This document shows, piece by piece, positions 5,966 through 10,204 of a DNA stretch of 10,204 nt. The position numbers and the translations under genes are program-made. Origin of the DNA: an uncultured Lachnospiraceae bacterium (GTDB taxonomy: Bacteria; Bacillota; Clostridia; Lachnospirales; Lachnospiraceae); NCBI GenBank assembly GCA_946409475.1, contig CAMJWQ010000098.1, forward strand, positions 1 to 10,204, in the 5' to 3' direction. The notes beneath the pieces are model-generated. The model was not told where the DNA came from and did not search any database. It saw only the letters and a program-made list of their open reading frames with translations. Position 1 is the stretch's first letter. Every line of letters begins with the position of its first letter.

Positions 5966-8742
5966 TATTTTATTTTTTTTAACTGATTATCCAATTCTGT
6001 CAGCTGCTCTGCTGTCATTGGAATTGACAGCGCATTGATCAGGTCGGGTATTGTTGCCTTATATGCCTCCTGAGGCAAAGTGACTGTAAAGGGAAGTATG
6101 TCTGCAACTATTTTCTTTGTTTTTTCGTTTTCTATCAATTCTCCAATGGCTGAATTTAAAGAGTAAATCTTTCTCATTGGAATCGTGGGTTCATATTGTA
6201 TCAAATAGCTGCCTGCTTCCAGTGCAACCTCATATCCTTCTTTTGTCCTGCCTGCGTCCTTCCAGGTTTCTTTTATGGAAGCAGGTGCATAGGGCAGGAT
6301 TAAATCTGCTTTTCCGCCAAAGGGAACAACAATTTCCAAAGCCAGCTTACCATCCGTTTGAATTTCCCATTTACTTTTATATACGCCGACAGGTGAATCA
6401 AGGGAAGCCTCCGCATAGCCTAAACGGTAATCCGGTTTCGGGCTCAGCCTTATTGTCCGAAAGCCCGGAGACTCTTCAACCGGGTTTATTCCGGCAACAT
6501 GACGGTAGATCCATTCTACGATGGAGCCATAGGAATAATGGTTCAAGGAATTCATGCCCGAGGGATTCATGGTACCGTCCGGCAGCACGGAATCCCAGCG
6601 CTCCCAGATGGTTGTTGCTCCCAGCTTAACGGCATATAACCAGCCGGGAAACCCTTCTTCCAACAGTAATGAATAGGCCAGCTCATTCATTTGATTCTCC
6701 GATAATGTATTACATAATAAGGGGGTTCCGACAAAGCCTGTTTTCAGCTTATATCCGTCTGACCTGAAAAGATACCGGAAATCATTTTGGATTCTCTCAT
6801 TATTTGGCGCAAGCTGATAATGCAATGCTAAAATATACCCGGTTTGTGTATCAATGGACAGTCTTCCGTTTTTTGTAAAAAACTCATCCCGAATTTCCGA
6901 AAGGATATCGGAGGCCAGGGCTTCATATTTTTTGGCTTCTTCTTCCTTTCCTATGATTTTTGCGGCCTTTGCGACGAGTGCTGCCGAGTGGTAATAATAT
7001 GCCGAAGCAATATAACCGACATCGGTTTTTCCCGTATAACCATTTTCCGACTGGTTGTCCAATGCCAGCCAGTCTCCCCAGTGGTAATGTCTGCTCCAGG
7101 CCTGGTTATCTCCATTTTCCTTTGTAATATAATCTACCCAGGCCTTCATGCTTTCAAATTGGTCTTCCAATATTTTTTTGTCACCATAGAAAAGATATAA
7201 ATTCCAGGGAATGATGGTAGAAGCGTCTCCCCATACGGAAGAACAGCTCAGCTTTTTGAAGGAGGGTATATAATCCGGAACCATGCCCTGATTCGCTTTC
7301 TGCTCTTCATACATATCATGGAGATATTTTTGATAGAAGCTATAGCAATCCATGTTAAAGCATGCGGTGGGAGAGAAAACCTGGGCATCTCCGGTCCATC
7401 CCAAACGCTCATCCCTCTGGGGACAATCGGTCGGAACATCCACAAAATTACACTTTTGTGACCACAAAGCATTCAGAATCAAACGGTTGACCAGTCCGTT
7501 TCCGGTCATCAGGGAGCCTGTCTGACTTAAATCGGAATATAGGACAAGACCTGTAAAATCCTCAATTTTAAAATTTGACATGCCTTCCACCCTTACATAA
7601 CGGTAACCGTAATAGGTAAAATGGGGTCTGATGATCTGAGCTTCTCCATTGGAGATATAGCGGTATTCCTGTTTTGCTGTCTTAAGATTATCATGGTAAT
7701 AGCAGCCATTCTGAAGGATTTCAAAGAAGGATAATGTTATTTGTGTACCCTTCGGTTCGGAAACCTTTAATGTAAACCAGCCTGCCATATTCTGCCCCAT
7801 GTCAATGATCAGCTCTTTTTGGGGCGAATAAAATAATTCGGCCGGTTTTACCTCTTCCTTTACTCTGACTGCGGGACTGAGGCGTTCTGTTAGTACCGGC
7901 AATTCTTTTTGGTATAAATAAACAGGATAAACAGCATTATCTTCAAAGGTTTCGTCAAAAGCTTCCCCATCATAGATATTACTGAAGGTAATTTTACTTT
8001 TTCCGGCCTTCCATAAATCATCTGTTGCAATTATTTTCTCGCTTCCGTCTGTATAAGTAATACAAATTTCTCCTATTAACAATGCCGTTTTTCCATAAAC
8101 GCTTTCCGATGACGTCAAGCCAAAACGTCCCTTATACCAGCCGTCTCCCAGTATCACCTCAATAAGATTGCTTTGATTCGTCTTTAGCATTTCGGTAATA
8201 TCAAAGGTTTGATACTGAAGCCAATGATCGTAGGAATTGCAGTAGGGCGTCAGACACTCATCGGATACCTTTTCATTGTTTATATAGGCTTCATATAGTC
8301 CTAATCCGCAGATATAAAGTCTTGCTTTTCTAATTTCCTTATCTGCCATAAAATTTTTATAAAATATAGGATGATTTCCGGTATTTAAGTCGGAATATAT
8401 CCATTTTCCCTTCCAGGGTTCTGTCATTTTTCCTGTTTCAAACCATGCGGTCTCACTGACGGCGGATTCTCCCGGCACATCCGTATGTACGGTTATATTC
8501 CAGTAATATCTGGTGCATGGTTTTAATTTTATGGGCACTTCATAGGCGATATTATCAATATCTGACCGGAGCCCGGAATCGAAAACAGGATTTTCCATAT
8601 CCTTTGTTAAGCAGATACATAATCTTGCGGCAGTCTGCCTTTTTCCCTTTGCCTCAATAACCTTGTAAGAAAAAACCGGTTTATCCATATGGAATCCTAA
8701 GGGATTTACCATATGATTGACTTTCAGCTGTATTATCTTCAT
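5965..8742 (-). CDS. Family 78 alpha-L-rhamnosidase, cytoplasmic
   Basis: A 925-residue inverting GH78 enzyme releasing terminal alpha-L-rhamnose from glycosides. In order: an N-terminal fibronectin-like beta domain (about 1-110, VNHMVNPLGF...FSYKV); a Bac_rhamnosid_N carbohydrate-binding-like domain (about 125-275, ARLYICGLGLYEAYIN, LGDGWYKGRFG); a concanavalin-like domain (about 300-400, IDMGQNMAGW, RPHFTYYGYRYVRVEG); the (alpha/alpha)6 catalytic domain (about 410-760); and a C-terminal beta domain (about 765-850, SPVGVYKSKWE). DVPTDCPQRDERLGWTGDAQ carries the catalytic acid, probably Glu445, and GATTIWERW carries the likely base, Glu714. A ~70-residue helical tail (YSLNSAIGELIENEKTKKIV...LTELDNQLKKIK) follows. 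The start is ATG 8742: GGAGG (8751-8755, minus) stands eight bases before it, while the upstream in-frame ATG at 8757 partly overlaps that Shine-Dalgarno. There is no signal peptide. The stop TAG uses the terminal base of the palindromic element as its G. It diverges from AraC regulator 2. Confidence 0.93.
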   Translation of the reverse strand: MKIIQLKVNHMVNPLGFHMDKPVFSYKVIEAKGKRQTAARLCICLTKDMENPVFDSGLRSDIDNIAYEVPIKLKPCTRYYWNITVHTDVPGESAVSETAWFETGKMTEPWKGKWIYSDLNTGNHPIFYKNFMADKEIRKARLYICGLGLYEAYINNEKVSDECLTPYCNSYDHWLQYQTFDITEMLKTNQSNLIEVILGDGWYKGRFGLTSSESVYGKTALLIGEICITYTDGSEKIIATDDLWKAGKSKITFSNIYDGEAFDETFEDNAVYPVYLYQKELPVLTERLSPAVRVKEEVKPAELFYSPQKELIIDMGQNMAGWFTLKVSEPKGTQITLSFFEILQNGCYYHDNLKTAKQEYRYISNGEAQIIRPHFTYYGYRYVRVEGMSNFKIEDFTGLVLYSDLSQTGSLMTGNGLVNRLILNALWSQKCNFVDVPTDCPQRDERLGWTGDAQVFSPTACFNMDCYSFYQKYLHDMYEEQKANQGMVPDYIPSFKKLSCSSVWGDASTIIPWNLYLFYGDKKILEDQFESMKAWVDYITKENGDNQAWSRHYHWGDWLALDNQSENGYTGKTDVGYIASAYYYHSAALVAKAAKIIGKEEEAKKYEALASDILSEIRDEFFTKNGRLSIDTQTGYILALHYQLAPNNERIQNDFRYLFRSDGYKLKTGFVGTPLLCNTLSENQMNELAYSLLLEEGFPGWLYAVKLGATTIWERWDSVLPDGTMNPSGMNSLNHYSYGSIVEWIYRHVAGINPVEESPGFRTIRLSPKPDYRLGYAEASLDSPVGVYKSKWEIQTDGKLALEIVVPFGGKADLILPYAPASIKETWKDAGRTKEGYEVALEAGSYLIQYEPTIPMRKIYSLNSAIGELIENEKTKKIVADILPFTVTLPQEAYKATIPDLINALSIPMTAEQLTELDNQLKKIK

Positions 8743-8764
8743 AAAAGCTACCTCCATTTATCAT

Positions 8765-8793
8765 GTTATATTTCCTGAGAGCGGATTTGTCCG
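8765..8793 (-). promoter_or_regulatory. Candidate GH78 promoter with -35 inside a dyad
   Basis: On the minus strand, CGGACA (plus 8788-8793) and TATAAC (8765-8770) are separated by 17 bases. Initiation near 8758 would leave a short leader holding the GGAGG site. The -35 falls within the AGCGGA/TCCGCT dyad, where a bound regulator could act directly. The match is moderate and no upstream alternative was clearly better. Confidence 0.35.
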
Positions 8794-8797
8794 CTTT
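8778..8797. promoter_or_regulatory. GC-rich dyad AGCGGA-TTTG-TCCGCT
   Basis: A perfect 6-bp inverted repeat (8780-8785 with 8790-8795, 4-base centre), extendable by one wobble and one A-T pair, in an otherwise AT-rich divergent spacer. On the plus strand it is followed by a T-rich run (GTTTTTTAG), so it also resembles a short intrinsic terminator, though no plus-strand gene ends here. An operator over the GH78 -35 is the more natural reading. This is inference. Confidence 0.45.
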
Positions 8798-8812
8798 GTT
8801 TTTTAGATTTTA

Positions 8813-8836
8813 CAATATAGTTTTTTTACTGTATTG
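8813..8836. promoter_or_regulatory. AT-rich inverted repeat in the GH78/regulator spacer
   Basis: CAATATAG (8813-8820) pairs with CTGTATTG (8829-8836) across an 8-base T-rich centre, with one T.G position. TACAATA (8811-8817) also has an exact reverse complement, TATTGTA, at 8860-8866, and ACATT-A-AATGT (8847-8857) is a third dyad. This density of symmetry suggests regulator binding sites. AT-rich composition makes chance matches more likely. Confidence 0.3.
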
Positions 8837-8862
8837 CATTTATGAGACATTAAATGTACTAT
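8834..8862 (+). promoter_or_regulatory. Candidate promoter of AraC regulator 2
   Basis: TTGCAT (8834-8839), a 17-base spacer, then TACTAT (8857-8862). The spacer contains the ACATTAAATGT dyad (8847-8857). Initiation near 8869 would give a leader of about 50 bases that includes the hairpin at 8886-8904. The match to consensus is weak. Confidence 0.3.
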
Positions 8863-8885
8863 TGTATCAAAAAGGAAAAAGAAAG

Positions 8886-8904
8886 GCACGTTGGTGAAAC
8901 GTGC
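8886..8904 (+). promoter_or_regulatory. Leader hairpin directly upstream of AraC regulator 2
   Basis: GCACGTT (8886-8892) and AACGTGC (8898-8904) form a perfect 7-bp stem with loop GGTGA, ending 14 bases before ATG 8919. A tiny frame, GTG-AAA-CGT-GCA-AAT-TGA (8894-8911), lies within it, behind GAAAGG (8881-8886). Its stop overlaps the GAGG site of the regulator, an arrangement that would allow translational coupling. Either could be chance. Confidence 0.4.
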
Positions 8905-8918
8905 AAATTGAGGCAAAT

Positions 8919-10103
8919 ATGAATCATTTAATTACCTTATGTGAATTTTTCTATTATGTACATCATATTCCTACTTATATTTTTGAGCGGAATAAGCCGG
9001 TTTTCTGTCTTCCTGACCAGCCTGATTTCTGCCGGCCAATGATGGATCTTAAAATCTTAGAGAAGCAGGAGAAGGATTTCCTGTGTTATATCACACCGGA
9101 AAATTCTTTTATTGGTTATATCCGTATGGAAGATAAAAAGCTGCAAATACTTCTTGGACCTGTCAGTACGATTCCATATACCGACAAGCAATTGCTGCTG
9201 ATGTTCCATCGTAATTTTATACTGCAGGAATACCATGAAGCCTGTAAAGAATTTTATCTGCGGATTCCCCTTTTAACAAATATAGAGTTCGTGGATATTT
9301 TATTGCTTTTCCATTACATGGTCACCAATCAAAAATTTACAAGAGATGATTTTTTCGAATATCAGGATAAGCATATACCGGATACGGCAGGCCGGATCTA
9401 TCAGCGGAATTATTCCGATTATCCGGAAGACGAAGAATTTTCAAAGCAGCCGAATCTTGTTGCGCAGCTAATCGAGCAAGGGGACGTGAAGGGATTAATT
9501 CATTTTTTCCGCAGCCCCCTGTCGGCTGTTCCCCCTGTTGAATTTGGGGAAAATCCATTGCAGTATCGTAAAAATCTGTGCTATTACGCTATTGCAATTT
9601 TTGCGGAGGCCGCAAAACGTGGGGGGATTCCCGTTCTGGAATCTATGAAGATTCTGGCCTCTTATTATCATAAGATTAATATGGCTAAGACAGTGGAGGA
9701 CGTAGATATTACAACAACAAAAGCAGCTATTTTCTTTGCCCAGAAAATAGCTGACCTTTCAATTCCCAATAATACGAAGCCGGAATTATTGGATTGCATA
9801 CGGTTTATCCGTAAGAACATATATAATCATATCAATGTCTCGGATGTAGCAGATTATGCCGGCTATAGCCGTACTCATATAACAAGATTATTTAAGCAGG
9901 AGCTTGGATTTGGGCCGGGAAGCTTTATACTGCGGATAAGATTGGAGGAAGCAAAAAATTTGCTGAAATATACGGATAAATCCATCAGTGAAATCAGCTC
10001 CTCTTTATGCTTTGCCAATCAAAGCCACTTTCACCGTTTTTTTAAAAAGCAGTTCCAGCTCACGCCTATGCAATACCGGAGTCAATGCAAGGCAGAAAAA
10101 TGA
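8919..10103 (+). CDS. AraC-family transcriptional regulator (paralogue 2)
   Basis: A 394-residue regulator. The C-terminal ~100 residues are an AraC/XylS domain: INVSDVADYAGYSRTHITRLF is the first HTH (about 305-325), and ISEISSSLCFANQSHFHRFF followed by QLTPMQYRSQC completes the second. The N-terminal sensor (about 1-155) has LCYITPENSFIGYI and LQILLGPVSTI, matching the ITP...LGP pattern of the regulator at 1618-2820. The middle helical region (about 175-285, IEQGDVKGLIHFF, YRKNLCYYAIAI, AAKRGGIPVLESM) also matches. I chose ATG 8919 because TTGAGG (8908-8913) stands five bases upstream and because it places the shared Ile-Pro pair at residues 17-18, against 18-19 in the paralogue. A GTG at 8901 would add six residues but sits in a hairpin arm with poorer ribosome-site spacing. 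It diverges from GH78 across 176 bases and is its likely regulator; the effector, perhaps rhamnose or a rhamnoside, is inferred. No clear terminator follows. Confidence 0.9.
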   Translation: MNHLITLCEFFYYVHHIPTYIFERNKPVFCLPDQPDFCRPMMDLKILEKQEKDFLCYITPENSFIGYIRMEDKKLQILLGPVSTIPYTDKQLLLMFHRNFILQEYHEACKEFYLRIPLLTNIEFVDILLLFHYMVTNQKFTRDDFFEYQDKHIPDTAGRIYQRNYSDYPEDEEFSKQPNLVAQLIEQGDVKGLIHFFRSPLSAVPPVEFGENPLQYRKNLCYYAIAIFAEAAKRGGIPVLESMKILASYYHKINMAKTVEDVDITTTKAAIFFAQKIADLSIPNNTKPELLDCIRFIRKNIYNHINVSDVADYAGYSRTHITRLFKQELGFGPGSFILRIRLEEAKNLLKYTDKSISEISSSLCFANQSHFHRFFKKQFQLTPMQYRSQCKAEK

Positions 10104-10204
10104 TTACAGGGTTGCATGTTTTAATGAAATATAGTAGCATATGATTTATAAAACGGATTTTTAAAACAGTATTATTTTTTTAATAAACTATATAAATAGT
10201 AATA

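Noticed and set aside
5794..5980. Target-site duplication around the palindromic element
   Set aside because: Both flanks are T-rich homopolymer (5794-5802 and 5966-5980), so no duplication can be told from low complexity.
6117..6629. 170-codon plus-strand open frame inside GH78
   Set aside because: It is antisense to strongly conserved GH78 sequence, with Arg/Pro/Ser-rich composition typical of shadow frames and no ribosome site recognised.
8743..8757. ATG at 8757 as the GH78 start
   Set aside because: This ATG partly overlaps the GGAGG Shine-Dalgarno that serves ATG 8742, so it is very unlikely to start translation.
8894..8907. CcpA catabolite (cre) site near TGAAACGTGCAAA
   Set aside because: The central CG is one base off the consensus spacing, and the sequence is better explained by the hairpin.
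8901..8918. GTG at 8901 as the start of AraC regulator 2
   Set aside because: It lies in the 3' arm of a perfect hairpin with a poorly spaced ribosome site; ATG 8919 has TTGAGG at good spacing and aligns with the paralogue's N-terminus.
10104..10204. Terminator for AraC regulator 2
   Set aside because: The region is AT-rich with T-runs, but I found no stem of useful length before them; the true terminator may lie beyond the window.

Overview
The window looks like a chromosomal segment of an anaerobic gut or soil Firmicute, most likely a Lachnospiraceae / Clostridium cluster XIVa member. This is an inference from gene style: AT-rich intergenic DNA, strong AGGAGG-type ribosome binding sites, about 400-residue AraC regulators with a shared N-terminal sensor, an InlB-repeat/beta-helix surface protein, and clostridial-type GH3 and GH78 enzymes. 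No RNA gene, CRISPR array or transposase was seen.

Layout. Positions 1-1560 (+) hold the C-terminal part of a secreted or surface protein, closed by a bidirectional terminator at 1572-1606. The rest is nearly mirror-symmetric. An AraC regulator (1618-2820, -) diverges from a GH3 beta-glycosidase (3005-5443, +). A GH78 alpha-L-rhamnosidase (5965-8742, -) diverges from a second, paralogous AraC regulator (8919-10103, +). The two hydrolases converge on a 0.5-kb scar. The scar holds a remnant of a GPH/MelB-type sugar:cation symporter on the minus strand (about 5460-5781) and a 163-bp near-palindrome (5803-5965) that abuts the GH78 stop codon.

How the genes work together (inference). Neither hydrolase has a signal peptide, so both probably act in the cytoplasm on imported glycosides. 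GH78 would remove terminal alpha-L-rhamnose and GH3 would remove the exposed beta-linked glucose or a similar sugar, a pair suited to rhamnosyl-glucosides such as plant flavonoid or saponin glycosides. Each regulator probably senses a related sugar and controls the divergent hydrolase. The symporter that would have served GH78 has decayed here, so uptake must come from elsewhere.

The most unusual object is the 163-bp palindrome. Its mispaired positions are almost all ones that become G.U wobbles in RNA from the minus strand and would be C.A mismatches in RNA from the plus strand. This suggests selection on a minus-strand RNA hairpin about 75 bp long. Positions 10104-10204, after the last gene, are AT-rich with nothing I can call.
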